This document shows positions 51,584 through 61,522 of a stretch of 64,000 bases of DNA, one piece after another. Position 1 is the first letter of the stretch; each line of letters opens with the position of its first letter. The DNA comes from Kribbella soli. Its GTDB lineage: Bacteria; Actinomycetota; Actinomycetes; Propionibacteriales; Kribbellaceae. Where the stretch lies: NCBI RefSeq assembly GCF_004331345.1, contig NZ_SJJZ01000001.1:1674001-1738000 (forward strand), written 5' to 3'. The notes under the pieces were generated by a model that did no database searches, was not told the origin of the DNA, and saw nothing but the letters and a program-made list of their open reading frames with translations. The position numbers and the translations under genes were made by a program.

Positions 51584-53845
51584 TCAGTTGAGGACGGAGG
51601 GCAGGGTTGCCGTCCAGGCCTCGCGCAGCTCGGTCAGCGGGACCTCGAACTGGTCCTGGACGTCGAGGGTGTCGCCGGTGATGACGCCGATCTTCGCGTG
51701 CGGGAAGCGGCGGGCGGTGCACATGTCGGTGAACCGCACCTCCTCGGTCCGCGGTACGGCGACGACCGCGCGGCCGGCCGACTCCGCGAACAGGAACAGG
51801 AACGGGTCGAGCCCGTCCGGCGCCCACACCCGCGCGCCGACGCCGCCACGCAGCGCGGACTCGACCAGCGTCTGGGCGACGCCGCCGTCGCTGATGTCGT
51901 GCGCCGCGTCGATCAGCCCGTCGCGGGACGCGTTGATCAGGATGTCGGCCAGCTGCTGCTCCGCCGCCAGGTCGACCGCCGGCGGCCGCCCGCCGAGGTG
52001 CCCGTGGACGACGTTCGCCCACTCGGACCCGGACAGCTCCTCCTCGGTCTCACCGAGCAGGTACAGCTGGTGGCCCTCCATCTCGGCCGTGAAACCGATC
52101 GGCGTACGGCGGGTGACGTCGTCGATCACGCCGAGCACACCGACCACCGGGGTCGGCAGGATCGCGGTCTCGCCGGTCTGGTTGTAGAACGACACGTTCC
52201 CACCGGTGACCGGGATGCCGAGCTCCTTGCAGCCGTCGACCAGGCCGCGGATCGCCTCGGTGAACTGCCACATCACGGCCGGGTCCTCCGGGGAGCCGAA
52301 GTTCAGGCAGTCGGTGACCGCGACCGGGCGAGCGCCGGTGGTCGCGACGTTCCGGAACGACTCGGCGAGCGCCAGCTTGGCGCCGGTGTACGGGTCGAGC
52401 TTCGCGAACCGGCCGTTGCAGTCGGTCGACACCGCGACGCCAAGGCCGCTGGTCTCGTCGACCCGGATCATCCCGCTGTCCTCGGGCTGCGCGAGCACCG
52501 AGTTGCCGAGCACGTACCGGTCGTACTGGTCCGTCACCCAGGACTTGTCACACAGGTTCGGCGAGGCGACCAGCTGCAGCAGCGTGTCCCGCAGCTCCGC
52601 GCCACTGCTTGCCCGCGGCAACTTCTCGGCGCCGTCCGCCTGCAGCTCGTCCTGCCAGGACGGCCGCTCGTACGGGCGGTTGTACACCGGACCCTCGTGC
52701 GCGACGGTCTCCGGCAGTACGTCGACGACCCGCTCGCCGTGCCAGTCGATCTCCAGCCGCCCGGTGTCGGTCACCTCACCGATCACGTCGGCCTGGACGT
52801 CCCACTTGGCGCAGATCTTCAGGAACGCCTCGACGTTCTCGGGGGTGACGCAGGCCATCATGCGTTCCTGCGACTCACTCATCAGGATCTCTTCGGGCGA
52901 CAGCGAGGCATCCCGCAGCGGCACCTTGTCCAGCGACACCCGCATGCCACCGTCGCCCGCGCTGGCGAGCTCGGAGGTCGCACAGGACAGTCCGCCGCCG
53001 CCCAGGTCCTGGATGCCCTCGACGACGTTCGCGGCGAAGAGCTCGAGCGTGCACTCGATCAGCAGCTTCTCCATGAACGGGTCGCCGACCTGGACCGCCG
53101 GCCGCTTGGTCGGGCCGCCCTCCGCGAAGGTCTCCGACGCCAGCACCGACACTCCGCCGATACCGTCGCCGCCCGTCTTGGCGCCGTACAGGATCATCTG
53201 GTTGCCCACGCCGGTCGCGTTCGCGAGGTGCAGGTCCTCGTGCCGCATCACACCGACGCAGAGCGCGTTCACCAGCGGGTTGCCCAGGTACGTCGGGTCG
53301 AACACGACCTCGCCGCCGATGTTCGGCAGCCCGAGGCTGTTGCCGTAGCCGCCGACGCCCGACACGATCCCCGGCAGCACGCGCTTGGTGTCCGGAGCGT
53401 CCAGCGGGCCGAAGCGCAGCGGGTCCATCACCGCGACCGGGCGGGCGCCCATCGCGATGATGTCGCGGACGATGCCGCCGACCCCGGTCGCCGCACCCTG
53501 GTAGGGCTCGACGTACGACGGGTGGTTGTGCGACTCGACCTTGAACGTGACGGCGTACCCCTCGCCGATGTCGATGACGCCGGCGTTCTCACCGATACCG
53601 GCCAGCATCTTCCCGGCCGGCGTCTCCTGCGGGATCTCGCCGAAGCGCTTCAGGTGCACCTTGGACGACTTGTACGAGCAGTGCTCGCTCCACATCACCG
53701 AGTACATCGCCAGCTCGCAGCTGGTCGGGCGCCGCCCGAGGATGTCCCGGATCCGCTGGTACTCGTCCGGCTTCAGCCCGAGCTCAGCCCACGGCTGCTC
53801 GACGTCCGGGGTACTCGTGGCGTTGCTGACGGTGTCGGTCGACAC
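51584..53845 (-). CDS. purL: Phosphoribosylformylglycinamidine synthase subunit II
   Basis: 753 aa, normal for small PurL. GTG 53845 with AGGAG 7 nt upstream, placed inside the end of the preceding gene. Signatures: [76 protein letters not shown] and [11 protein letters not shown]. Catalyses the fourth step of purine synthesis with PurS and PurQ encoded upstream. A membrane-protein gene separates it from purQ. Confidence 0.97.
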   Translation of the reverse strand: MSTDTVSNATSTPDVEQPWAELGLKPDEYQRIRDILGRRPTSCELAMYSVMWSEHCSYKSSKVHLKRFGEIPQETPAGKMLAGIGENAGVIDIGEGYAVTFKVESHNHPSYVEPYQGAATGVGGIVRDIIAMGARPVAVMDPLRFGPLDAPDTKRVLPGIVSGVGGYGNSLGLPNIGGEVVFDPTYLGNPLVNALCVGVMRHEDLHLANATGVGNQMILYGAKTGGDGIGGVSVLASETFAEGGPTKRPAVQVGDPFMEKLLIECTLELFAANVVEGIQDLGGGGLSCATSELASAGDGGMRVSLDKVPLRDASLSPEEILMSESQERMMACVTPENVEAFLKICAKWDVQADVIGEVTDTGRLEIDWHGERVVDVLPETVAHEGPVYNRPYERPSWQDELQADGAEKLPRASSGAELRDTLLQLVASPNLCDKSWVTDQYDRYVLGNSVLAQPEDSGMIRVDETSGLGVAVSTDCNGRFAKLDPYTGAKLALAESFRNVATTGARPVAVTDCLNFGSPEDPAVMWQFTEAIRGLVDGCKELGIPVTGGNVSFYNQTGETAILPTPVVGVLGVIDDVTRRTPIGFTAEMEGHQLYLLGETEEELSGSEWANVVHGHLGGRPPAVDLAAEQQLADILINASRDGLIDAAHDISDGGVAQTLVESALRGGVGARVWAPDGLDPFLFLFAESAGRAVVAVPRTEEVRFTDMCTARRFPHAKIGVITGDTLDVQDQFEVPLTELREAWTATLPSVLN

Positions 53846-53846
53846 T

Positions 53847-55892
53847 TTAGGACTCCTGCACTAGGTGGGACTCAGGTGAAACGGTAGCGGGCTGGTGGGA
53901 AGCCATCAGATGGGCCACCAGGAGGGGGACGGCGAAGCCGGTCATGATGGCGGGGAGGGCGACGCCGGCGTCGTTGAGGAGCATGCCGACGAGGCCGCAG
54001 GTGGACAGGGCCAGCAGGGTGGGGCGGACCATCGGGAGGCTGTCGTAGAAGGTGCGGTACGACTCGGACGGCACGCGGTGCGGCAGGAGCGTGCCCAGCA
54101 TGCAGAGGACGACCGCGATGAGCATCGCCCAGCCGGCCGGACCGCTGAAGAACTGCACTGCCATCTGCAGCTTGCGGATCAGTACGTCGCTGACATCGCC
54201 GTCGAGGAGGCGGGCGACGAACGCGCCGAAGTGACTGCGCTGGTCCGGCGGACGCAGGTAGTCGAGGAAGGCGACCGCAGAAACAGCTAGTACGCCGGCC
54301 ACGCCCACACCGATCAGTGCACGCAGTGAAATGCTCCCGCGCCACGTCAGCCAGGCCATGAGCAGTACGGCCGGGGTCAGCGCGATGATGCCGCCGAAGT
54401 CCGTCCCCCAGCCCGGTCTGCCGTCCACAACGATCGCAGCACCGCCGACGACCAGTACGGCGATCGCAGCCTGCACCCTGCTCTTGCTGATGAGCCTCTG
54501 CGCCGCGAAGCCCGCAGTGACGAGTGCTCCGACCGCCAGCGTCGCAAAGGTGGAGTTCCCGAAGCCGTAGAACCGTCCACCGATCACAGGCCCGTCAGCA
54601 AACATGCTGCCGACCTGCAGCGGCGTACCGAGCACACCGTCGACCAGCAGGATCAGGTACGCCGCTATCGCGAGGCCGAGGTACGCGTACTTCTTCAACA
54701 CGACCTGTGCCACCAAAGCAGTCAGCGCACTGATCCCGATGATCACGCAGTACAAGGAGAACCCGGGTGACGGCCAGCGCCACCAGACGGTCAGTGTGGA
54801 GAGGAAGACTGCGAGGTAGAACCCGCCCTGCATCAGCAACGTGAACACCGCGGTACGTCGGGACGCGGGCGAGCGCCGGAACCAGAACCAGAGCAGCGCG
54901 AGCACCTCGGCCGCAACGATCGTCAGCGACACCGCGAACAGCATCGGCCGTGGCTGCTCGAACCGTTGGTTGGCGTCCAGCCGGTCCTCGATGACGGCCG
55001 CCGCATCGGTGTGACGGTCTCCGGTGAAGTGGATCTCGTTACCGTCCAGCGGAGCCGCGTCGGCGGAACCCGCCGGGTCGACATTCGCCGGAGTCCGGCC
55101 CTTGAGGACGGTCGCCGTCACGTCGGTGAGCTGGATGAGCCCCGGACGGCGAGTGCTGTCGCTGGTCAGCCAGCGCGGCCCGTTGTCCGGGGGCAACTGC
55201 ATCGCGACCAGCGGCTCCTGATGCGCGTTCGCGAGCTCCTGGCTGACGCCGACCAGCAGGACCCAGCCGCCGGCCGCACGGGCCTGCGTAACCAGCTGAG
55301 CGACCTTCTCGCGCGCCTCGGCCCGTCCTTCACGTGGTGGCAGCGCACCGGCGTCGATGATCGCGTCCCCGCAGTCCGGCTTCGCCAACTGGGCGGGGTC
55401 GAACTCGGGCTGCCAGTGCCTGAGGGAGCCGTCCGTCCGGGCCAGTGCGACCGCAGCGCCCGGACCGAAGCCGCAGATGGAGTACCCGGTCTGGCCGAGG
55501 CGGCCGATCGGTGCACCCGTGTGGTGCTCGGCCTGGCGGTCGACGTACGTCTGCCAGTCGGCCACCTTGCCGTTGGTCACCGCGGGCAGGTCACCGCACG
55601 ACTGGTCCGGAACACTTCCCCACGCCCGGGTGCCCGCGCTGATCGTCAGCCACCCGTCGATCGGACAGGTGTGCGGGCCGGCCGTCTTCACCGTGATCGA
55701 GCCCACGTGCGACTGGTTCACCAGCGCGGTCAGCTCCGGCGACGCCTTCACGTCGTTCCAGGTCAGTCCGGGTACGCCGATGACCACGACCTTCGCGAAC
55801 AGGCCAGTGGGCTGCGCGGCCGCCGTACCGCTGCTCAGGAGCAGGACCGCCGCCGTGAGCAGCACGGCGCGGACCAGCCCGGTGAACCTCAT
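53847..55892 (-). CDS. Membrane protein with phosphatase-like ectodomain, inside the pur cluster
   Basis: 681 aa. Signal peptide, then about 290 extracellular residues starting [25 protein letters not shown] with features of an alkaline-phosphatase/sulfatase-like core ([37 protein letters not shown]). About 11 membrane segments follow in the C-terminal half ([45 protein letters not shown]). Start ATG 55892 shares one base with the purQ stop (TGATG), and its stop is 1 bp from purL. Role unknown; a link to nucleotide metabolism is only positional. Confidence 0.8.
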   Translation of the reverse strand: MRFTGLVRAVLLTAAVLLLSSGTAAAQPTGLFAKVVVIGVPGLTWNDVKASPELTALVNQSHVGSITVKTAGPHTCPIDGWLTISAGTRAWGSVPDQSCGDLPAVTNGKVADWQTYVDRQAEHHTGAPIGRLGQTGYSICGFGPGAAVALARTDGSLRHWQPEFDPAQLAKPDCGDAIIDAGALPPREGRAEAREKVAQLVTQARAAGGWVLLVGVSQELANAHQEPLVAMQLPPDNGPRWLTSDSTRRPGLIQLTDVTATVLKGRTPANVDPAGSADAAPLDGNEIHFTGDRHTDAAAVIEDRLDANQRFEQPRPMLFAVSLTIVAAEVLALLWFWFRRSPASRRTAVFTLLMQGGFYLAVFLSTLTVWWRWPSPGFSLYCVIIGISALTALVAQVVLKKYAYLGLAIAAYLILLVDGVLGTPLQVGSMFADGPVIGGRFYGFGNSTFATLAVGALVTAGFAAQRLISKSRVQAAIAVLVVGGAAIVVDGRPGWGTDFGGIIALTPAVLLMAWLTWRGSISLRALIGVGVAGVLAVSAVAFLDYLRPPDQRSHFGAFVARLLDGDVSDVLIRKLQMAVQFFSGPAGWAMLIAVVLCMLGTLLPHRVPSESYRTFYDSLPMVRPTLLALSTCGLVGMLLNDAGVALPAIMTGFAVPLLVAHLMASHQPATVSPESHLVQES

Positions 55893-56560
55893 CAGGAGGC
55901 GACGACGGCCTTCAGCACCGAGGTGAAGAAGCCCAGGCCGTCCGTGGTCGGGCCGGTGAGTGTCTCGACGGCGTGCTCCGGGTGCGGCATCAGGCCGACC
56001 ACGTTGCCGCGCTCGTTGGTGATGCCGGCGATGTCGCGGTACGAGCCGTTCGGGTTGCCCAGGTAGCGGGCCACCACCCGGCCCTCACCCTCCAGCCGGT
56101 CCAGCGTCGCCTCGTCGGCGACGAACGAACCGTCCTGGTTCTTCAGCACGATGGTGATCTCGTGGTTGGCGTCGTAGTCGCTGGTCCACGCGGTGGTGTT
56201 GTTCTCGATCCGCAGCGTCTGGTCCTTGCAGACGAACTTGCGGTGGTGGTTCTTGATCAGCGCGCCGGGCAGCAGGTGCGACTCGCACAGCACCTGGAAG
56301 CCGTTGCAGATGCCGAGCACCGGCATCCCCTCGCCGGCCCGCTGGATGATGCTCTCCATCACCGGCGCGAACCGGGAGATGGCACCGGCCCGCAGGTAGT
56401 CGCCGTACGAGAATCCGCCGGGCAGGACGACCGCGTCCACGCCGTGCAGGTCCTCGTCGCCGTGCCAGAGCGCGACCGCCTCGGCGCCGGCCACCGCGGC
56501 CGCGCGGCGGGCGTCGGCGTCGTCCAGCGAGCCCGGGAAGGTGACGACCCCGATCTTCAC
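55892..56560 (-). CDS. purQ: Phosphoribosylformylglycinamidine synthase subunit I (glutaminase)
   Basis: 222 aa. Class-I glutamine amidotransferase: [38 protein letters not shown] with the nucleophile cysteine, and MPHPEHAVE with His and Glu of the triad. Supplies ammonia to PurL. ATG 56560 overlaps the purS stop. Confidence 0.97.
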   Translation of the reverse strand: MKIGVVTFPGSLDDADARRAAAVAGAEAVALWHGDEDLHGVDAVVLPGGFSYGDYLRAGAISRFAPVMESIIQRAGEGMPVLGICNGFQVLCESHLLPGALIKNHHRKFVCKDQTLRIENNTTAWTSDYDANHEITIVLKNQDGSFVADEATLDRLEGEGRVVARYLGNPNGSYRDIAGITNERGNVVGLMPHPEHAVETLTGPTTDGLGFFTSVLKAVVAS

Positions 56561-56808
56561 TGCCCGTTCTCCACGTGCAGCGTGTAGTCCTCGATCACCG
56601 GGTTGGCCAGCAGCGTGTCGGCGGCCTTCCGGATCTCGGCGACCCGCTCCTCGGTCGCCTCACCGTCCAGGGTGATCTCGAAGCGCTTTCCCTGCCGGAC
56701 GTCGGCCACGCCGTCGAAGCCGAGCCGGCCGAACGCGCCGTGCACCGCCTTGCCCTGCGGGTCGAGGATCTCGGGCTTGAGCATGACGTCGACGACAACG
56801 CGAGCCAC
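56557..56808 (-). CDS. purS: Phosphoribosylformylglycinamidine synthase subunit PurS
   Basis: 83 aa from GTG 56808, with GGAG 6 nt upstream. [43 protein letters not shown] is a clear PurS; it bridges PurL and PurQ in the complex. TAGGAT at 56844-56849 (minus strand) is a suitable -10, giving a leader of about 30 nt. First gene of the cluster. Confidence 0.96.
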   Translation of the reverse strand: MARVVVDVMLKPEILDPQGKAVHGAFGRLGFDGVADVRQGKRFEITLDGEATEERVAEIRKAADTLLANPVIEDYTLHVENGQ

Positions 56809-56892
56809 TGACTACTCCAGGTTCGTTGCGGGGTGACGCCTGAATCCTACCGACCGCGCCGGGGATTGCCGCATCCTGGACTATTCACTCAG

Positions 56893-56913
56893 TACATACA
56901 CGCGATGTATAGT
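56893..56913 (+). promoter_or_regulatory. Promoter and operator of the PadR operon
   Basis: Inverted repeat TACAT-N7-ATGTA (56893-56909) overlaps the -10 TATAGT (56908-56913), with TTCACT 18 bp upstream as a weak -35. The -10 is exactly 7 nt before ATG 56921, so the message is probably leaderless and autorepressed. Confidence 0.65.
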
Positions 56914-56920
56914 TCTGGTC

Positions 56921-57439
56921 ATGGCCACTGCTGAGCTCGTCCTCGGGCTGCTGTCCGCCGGCCCGGCGCACGGGTACGACGTGAAGCGGGGCCATGACGC
57001 CTGGTTCCCGGACAGCCGGCCGCTCGCCTTCGGACAGGTGTACACGACACTCGGGCGACTGGAGCGCGACGGACTGGTCGAGGTGATCGACAAGACCTCC
57101 GGCGGCGGGCCGGACCGGACCATCTACGCGCTGACGAGCAAGGGCCGCGACCACCTGAGCGACTGGCTCAACGACCCGGTGCCGCCGGCCTGGGGAAGTG
57201 CCGACGAGGTACTGCGGAAGCTCGTGGCGGCCATCCGGACCGGAGGCGACGCGGCAGGCTTCCTCGCCCGCCAGCGCGCCAGTCACCTGCGCCGGATCCG
57301 TGAGCTGCGGGAGACCCCGGCCGACGACGACCCGACCTCACCACTGGTCCGCGAGTACGTCGTGGCCCACCTCGACGCCGATCTGCGCTGGCTCGACAGC
57401 GCCCTGGACCGCATCTCCGAGCAGAGGGGGACTCGCTGA
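56921..57439 (+). CDS. PadR-family regulator
   Basis: 172 aa. Winged helix ELVLGLLSAGPAHGYDVKRGHDAWFPDSRPLAFGQVYTTLGRLERDGLVEVIDKTSGGGPDRTIYALTSKGRDHLSDWL, then a helical dimerisation tail. PadR proteins with this layout often sense a drug and control a linked ABC exporter. Its stop shares one base with the ABC ATPase start (TGATG). Confidence 0.92.
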   Translation: MATAELVLGLLSAGPAHGYDVKRGHDAWFPDSRPLAFGQVYTTLGRLERDGLVEVIDKTSGGGPDRTIYALTSKGRDHLSDWLNDPVPPAWGSADEVLRKLVAAIRTGGDAAGFLARQRASHLRRIRELRETPADDDPTSPLVREYVVAHLDADLRWLDSALDRISEQRGTR

Positions 57440-58113
57440 TGAACGCCGCTCTCGAGCTGGAACGAATCGAGTACGCCTACCGACGCAACACAGCCCTCCG
57501 CGGCGTCAGCCTGCAACTCAAGCCGGGCGAAGTCGTGGCGGTGACAGGTGCGAGCGGATGCGGCAAGTCGACGCTGCTGCACTGCGCGGCCGGCATCCTC
57601 ACTCCGGACGCCGGTGCCGTGCAGGTGGACGGCCAGGACCTGGCTGCTCTGCCGGAGGAGCAGCGTGCGGCGCTGCGGCGTACGAAGGTCGGCATCGTGC
57701 TGCAGTTCGGTCAGCTGGTGCCGGACCTGCCACTGGTCGACAACGTGGCGCTGCCGCTCCTGCTGGGTGGACATGAGCGTGGTGAGGCACACAAGGCCGC
57801 AATGAACTGGCTGGACCAGGTAGGCATCGCTGACGACGCCGATGCGGTTCCGGGCGAGCTGTCCGGCGGCCAGACACAGCGTGCTGCCGTAGCGCGCGCA
57901 CTGGTCACCGGCCCGTCCGTAGTACTCGCCGACGAGCCCACGGGCAGCCTGGACAGTCGAGCCGGCCAGGAGCTGCTCGACGTACTGCTGGAGGCTGCCC
58001 GCTACCGAGGTGCCGCTCTGCTGATGGTGACGCACGACAACCTCGTGGCCGCGTCGGCAAACCGCGAGATCAGGCTGCGCGACGGCCTGATCCAGCACGA
58101 GGTGTCGCTCTGA
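57439..58113 (+). CDS. ABC transporter ATPase (MacB/LolD type)
   Basis: 224 aa. Walker A GASGCGKST, Q-loop VLQFGQLVPDLPLVDNVALPLLL, signature LSGGQTQR, Walker B VVLADEPTGSLDS and H-loop VTHD. Length and motifs match ATPases that work with FtsX-like permeases. TGATG-coupled on both sides. Confidence 0.95.
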   Translation: MNAALELERIEYAYRRNTALRGVSLQLKPGEVVAVTGASGCGKSTLLHCAAGILTPDAGAVQVDGQDLAALPEEQRAALRRTKVGIVLQFGQLVPDLPLVDNVALPLLLGGHERGEAHKAAMNWLDQVGIADDADAVPGELSGGQTQRAAVARALVTGPSVVLADEPTGSLDSRAGQELLDVLLEAARYRGAALLMVTHDNLVAASANREIRLRDGLIQHEVSL

Positions 58114-59438
58114 TGACACTCGAGACGCTGGTACAGCTGGCGCGCTCACGGACGCCGGCGGACCGCAGCCGGGTCCAGCTGGCCACAGCAGCGCTCGCAC
58201 TCAGTGGAGCCCTCCTGCTCGGCGCACTGCGCATTGTCCGCCTGGGCAAAGGCGAGCTGAGCAACGATGTCTACAGCAACTACGTCGCCGAGAGCGGCCT
58301 CCGCTCCGGGCTGATCGCGATCCTGATCATCCTGGCCGCACTCACCGGAGGCCTGGCGGTCCAAGCCTTACGACTGGGTACGGCGGCCCGCGAACGGCGA
58401 CTGACTGCGCTACGAATGGCAGGAGCCTCTCGGAAGCAGCTACGACAGCTGACCGTCACCGACGCGGCCATTGCTGGTCTGGCCGGTGGACTGCTCGCTG
58501 GGCCTGCCTACCTGGTCCTGAGCCTGCTGTTCGGCGCACTGCCCTTGATGGCCCGGGTCCTGCCCGGTGCAGAGCTGATGGACGCGGTCCTGTGGATTCC
58601 CGTCGTGGTGATGATGACGGCGGCCGGTGCGGTGATCGGAAGCCTCCTGCACCGCGACGGGCCCGTGTCGCGGCAACCACAGTCCGCGGCGCAGCGTCGT
58701 ACCGGCATCATCGCTGGACCGGTACTGATCGCGCTCGGCCTGCTCACCTCGCCGTACATGGGGTACGTGGGCTCCACAATCGTGCTCGCCGGCCTGGCGC
58801 TGTTCTTCCTGAGCACCTCAGGAGTCTGGATCCGCGGGTTGGGGCGGCGGCTGCAGCGGTCCGGCGACCCGGCCAACCTGCTCACCGGCCTCCGGCTGGT
58901 GACCGACTCCCGGCCCGCCTCCCGGATCTGCATGCTGCTGGGGTGCTGCGGCTTCCTCGTCGGCACCATGGCGAACGGGATCGCGAGCGTCCAGGCCGAC
59001 GCCGACGTGGGCGGTGCCCCCGTGTTCTACAACACCGGTTTCGGGCTGACGATCGCCGGGCTCGTCCTGGTCGCGCTGACCGCGATGGCCGCGCTGATCG
59101 TCGGTGTCGCGGACCAACTGGTCGACCAGCGTCGCCAGTTCGCCAGCCTGACCGCGCTGGGGGTGGACCTGCCGTTCCTCCGCCGGGTCATTCGCCGTCA
59201 ACTGACCGTGGTTGCTGCTCCCGCACTGGCCGTCGGTCTGCTGTTCGGCACGGTGATCGGCATCAGCCGGGTAGCCGGCGGCGCGGTCGGGCCGTTCGAG
59301 CCCGGCACACTGCTGCTCGCGGCGATCCTGACGATCGCCGGCTGGCTACTCGGCCATCTCGGCGGCACCGCCGCCGGTTTTCTGCTTCGCAACCAACTGC
59401 GGGACGCACTCGATCCCGAGAATCTGAGGGCGGCCTGA
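58113..59438 (+). CDS. FtsX-like ABC permease
   Basis: 441 aa. About eight membrane segments in two FtsX-type blocks, each with the coupling-helix pattern (RERRLTALRMAGASRKQLRQLTVTDAAI; QRRQFASLTALGVDLPFLRRVIRRQ). Not a nutrient importer: this type moves lipids, peptides or drugs outward or transmits signals. Its stop shares a base with the next start. Confidence 0.88.
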   Translation: MTLETLVQLARSRTPADRSRVQLATAALALSGALLLGALRIVRLGKGELSNDVYSNYVAESGLRSGLIAILIILAALTGGLAVQALRLGTAARERRLTALRMAGASRKQLRQLTVTDAAIAGLAGGLLAGPAYLVLSLLFGALPLMARVLPGAELMDAVLWIPVVVMMTAAGAVIGSLLHRDGPVSRQPQSAAQRRTGIIAGPVLIALGLLTSPYMGYVGSTIVLAGLALFFLSTSGVWIRGLGRRLQRSGDPANLLTGLRLVTDSRPASRICMLLGCCGFLVGTMANGIASVQADADVGGAPVFYNTGFGLTIAGLVLVALTAMAALIVGVADQLVDQRRQFASLTALGVDLPFLRRVIRRQLTVVAAPALAVGLLFGTVIGISRVAGGAVGPFEPGTLLLAAILTIAGWLLGHLGGTAAGFLLRNQLRDALDPENLRAA

Positions 59439-60061
59439 TGACCTCGACACCTTTGGCGGTCCGACCCGCGTTGCTGCTCGCGATGCCGAACCGGATCACA
59501 CTGGTCCGGACCGTGATCGCGATGGCGCTCGCCACGTACGCGTTCTACACCGGCGAGCTGCTCTGGCTGGTGATCGGGTACGTCGCCTACTGGTTCGGCG
59601 ACAGCCTCGACGGCTGGGTGGCTCGGCGCCGGAACGAGGAGTCGCTGTCCGGTGCGGTGTTCGACATCGTCTGCGACCGGGCCTGCTCGTTCCTGCTCGC
59701 GGCCGCGTTCATGGCGACGTACCCGGACACGATCGGGCCGCTGGCGATCTACCTGGCGCAGTTCGGCGTACTCGACACCATGCTGACGTTCTCGTTCCTG
59801 CTCTGGCCGTGGATGCTCAGCCCGAACTACTTCTACAAGGTGGACCGGCCGATCTACGTCTGGAACTGGTCCAAGCCGGCCAAGGCGATGAACACCGGCG
59901 CCGTGGTGGTCTCGCTGGTCGTCGCCGGCCAGACCGGCGCCCACTGGCTGCCGTACACCGTCGCGATCGCGGCCTGCGTGGTCAAGATCGTCTCGTCGTA
60001 CCGGCTGGTCCAGATCCTCTGCGGACGCCAGGCCGCCACCCCGGGAGAGCCACGATCATGA
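59438..60061 (+). CDS. CDP-alcohol phosphatidyltransferase
   Basis: 207 aa. The full family motif is present: DGWVARRRNEESLSGAVFDIVCD, i.e. DGxxARx8GxxxDxxxD, with all three catalytic aspartates. About six membrane segments. Makes a phospholipid from CDP-diacylglycerol and an alcohol; the alcohol is unknown. Being the fourth translationally coupled gene after a PadR-ABC exporter unit is unusual. Confidence 0.9.
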   Translation: MTSTPLAVRPALLLAMPNRITLVRTVIAMALATYAFYTGELLWLVIGYVAYWFGDSLDGWVARRRNEESLSGAVFDIVCDRACSFLLAAAFMATYPDTIGPLAIYLAQFGVLDTMLTFSFLLWPWMLSPNYFYKVDRPIYVWNWSKPAKAMNTGAVVVSLVVAGQTGAHWLPYTVAIAACVVKIVSSYRLVQILCGRQAATPGEPRS

Positions 60062-60140
60062 CCCGGTGTGACCCTGATCCCTCCCCCAACCGGGGCCGAG
60101 ATCCGTGGCGGTGGCCGTGATCGCGCTTAGCCTCGAAGTT

Positions 60141-60629
60141 ATGTGGGTGTGGCAACTGGTACTTGCGGTGGGCTTCGGGATCGGGTCCGCCGTCGTACCG
60201 TTCCTGAACGCCGAGGCGTACGTGCTCGGCGTCGGTGCCACCCACGCCCTGAACCCGCTGGTCGCCGCGAGCGGCGTCGCCGTCGGCCAGACCATCGGCA
60301 AGGTCGCGATGTTCCTTGCCGTCCGGTACCGCCCCGGCTACGCGGCCAGCAAGACCAAGGAACCGAAACCGGTCGACCTGGACACCCGCTGGGGCCGCAT
60401 CGTCCAGCGCAACCGCGACCTCACCAAACGGCTTCTGGACGCGATGAGCGACAGCCGCTGGGGCATCCCGGTCACGTTGCTGAGCGCGTTCATCGGTGTC
60501 CCGCCGCTGTACGGCGTCGCGCTGATCGGCGGCGCCTCGCGGATGAAGACCGTCGTCTTCACGCTGTCGGTCCTGGCCGGTCGCGGCGGCCGCTTCATCC
60601 TGCTCGCGCTGGGCATCAGCGCCCTTTAG
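60141..60629 (+). CDS. Small membrane protein, DedA/YqaA-like
   Basis: 162 aa from ATG 60141; in-frame GTG codons upstream are alternatives. TAGCCT lies exactly 7 nt before this ATG. Membrane segments (WQLVLAVGFGIGSAVVPFLNAEAYVLGVGA, AASGVAVGQTIGKVAMFLAV) and a C-terminal pair (WGIPVTLLSAFIGVPPLYGVALIGGA, FILLALGISAL) flank a basic loop. The pattern resembles the VTT/DedA-like superfamily. Its TAG overlaps the purC stop by 4 bp. Confidence 0.75.
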   Translation: MWVWQLVLAVGFGIGSAVVPFLNAEAYVLGVGATHALNPLVAASGVAVGQTIGKVAMFLAVRYRPGYAASKTKEPKPVDLDTRWGRIVQRNRDLTKRLLDAMSDSRWGIPVTLLSAFIGVPPLYGVALIGGASRMKTVVFTLSVLAGRGGRFILLALGISAL

Positions 60630-61501
60630 GCGTCGAACTTCCGCCCGGTCAGCTGCTCGTACGCCGCGATGTACGACGACCTGGTCCGCTCGATGATCTC
60701 GTCGGTCAACGGCGGCGGCGCCTCCCCGGACGTGCGGTCCCAACCGGACTCGAACTGCAGCCAGTCCCGGACGATCTGCTTGTCGTACGACGGCTGCTGC
60801 TTGCCCGGCGCCCACTCGTCGGCCGGCCAGAAGCGGCTCGAATCCGGGGTCAGCACCTCGTCGGCCAGGACGAGCGTCCCGTCCGCGCGGGCGCCGAACT
60901 CGAACTTCGTGTCCGCCAGGATGATGCCGCGCTCCTCGGCCATCGCCCGCGCCGTGGTGTAGATCCCGAGCGTGGCATCCCGCAGGGCAGCCGCCGTGTC
61001 CGCGCCGACGGTCGCGACCACCACGTCGTACGACACGTTCTCGTCGTGCTCGCCCAGCTCGGCCTTCGTGGCCGGCGTGAAGATCGGGGTGTCGAAGCGC
61101 GAACCCTCGACCAGGCCGCCCGGCAGCGAGATCCCGCAGACCGCGCCGGTGGCGTTGTAGTCGAGCAGGCCGGTGCCGCTCAGGTACCCGCGGACCACAC
61201 ACTCCACCGGATAGATCGCGAGCTTCTCGCACACCACGGCCCGTCCGGCGACCTCGGCCGGCACGTCCGTGGAGATGATGTGGTTCGGCACGTCCAGCTG
61301 CTCGAACCACCACAGGCTCATCGCGGTGAGCACCTTCCCCTTGTCGGGGATCACCGACTCCAGGACCCAGTCGAACGCGCTCATCCGGTCACTCGCGACC
61401 ATCAGCAGGTCGCCGGACTCGAGCTCGTACAGGTCCCGGACCTTGCCGGAGTGGAGGTGCTTCGCACCGGGAATCTCAGGCGCCTGCGGAAGTGTGGTCA
61501 C
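60626..61501 (-). CDS. purC: SAICAR synthetase
   Basis: 291 aa. HLHSGKVRDLYELESGDLLMVASDRMSAFDWVLESVIPDKGKVLTAMSLWWFEQL, VVCEKLAIYPVECVVRGYLSGTG and LADEVLTPDSSRFWPADEW are standard PurC motifs. Eighth step of IMP synthesis. Separated from purS/Q/L by the PadR operon. It is 21 bp downstream of the monooxygenase gene, which leaves little space for its own promoter. Confidence 0.97.
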   Translation of the reverse strand: MTTLPQAPEIPGAKHLHSGKVRDLYELESGDLLMVASDRMSAFDWVLESVIPDKGKVLTAMSLWWFEQLDVPNHIISTDVPAEVAGRAVVCEKLAIYPVECVVRGYLSGTGLLDYNATGAVCGISLPGGLVEGSRFDTPIFTPATKAELGEHDENVSYDVVVATVGADTAAALRDATLGIYTTARAMAEERGIILADTKFEFGARADGTLVLADEVLTPDSSRFWPADEWAPGKQQPSYDKQIVRDWLQFESGWDRTSGEAPPPLTDEIIERTRSSYIAAYEQLTGRKFDA

Positions 61502-61522
61502 GGCCCCGATTGTTCCATCCGC

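Noticed and set aside
58592..59437. CDP-alcohol transferase starting much further upstream
   Set aside because: The frame is open back to 58592, but that part is a shadow of the FtsX-like permease; the motif-bearing protein starts at ATG 59438 with a one-base overlap.
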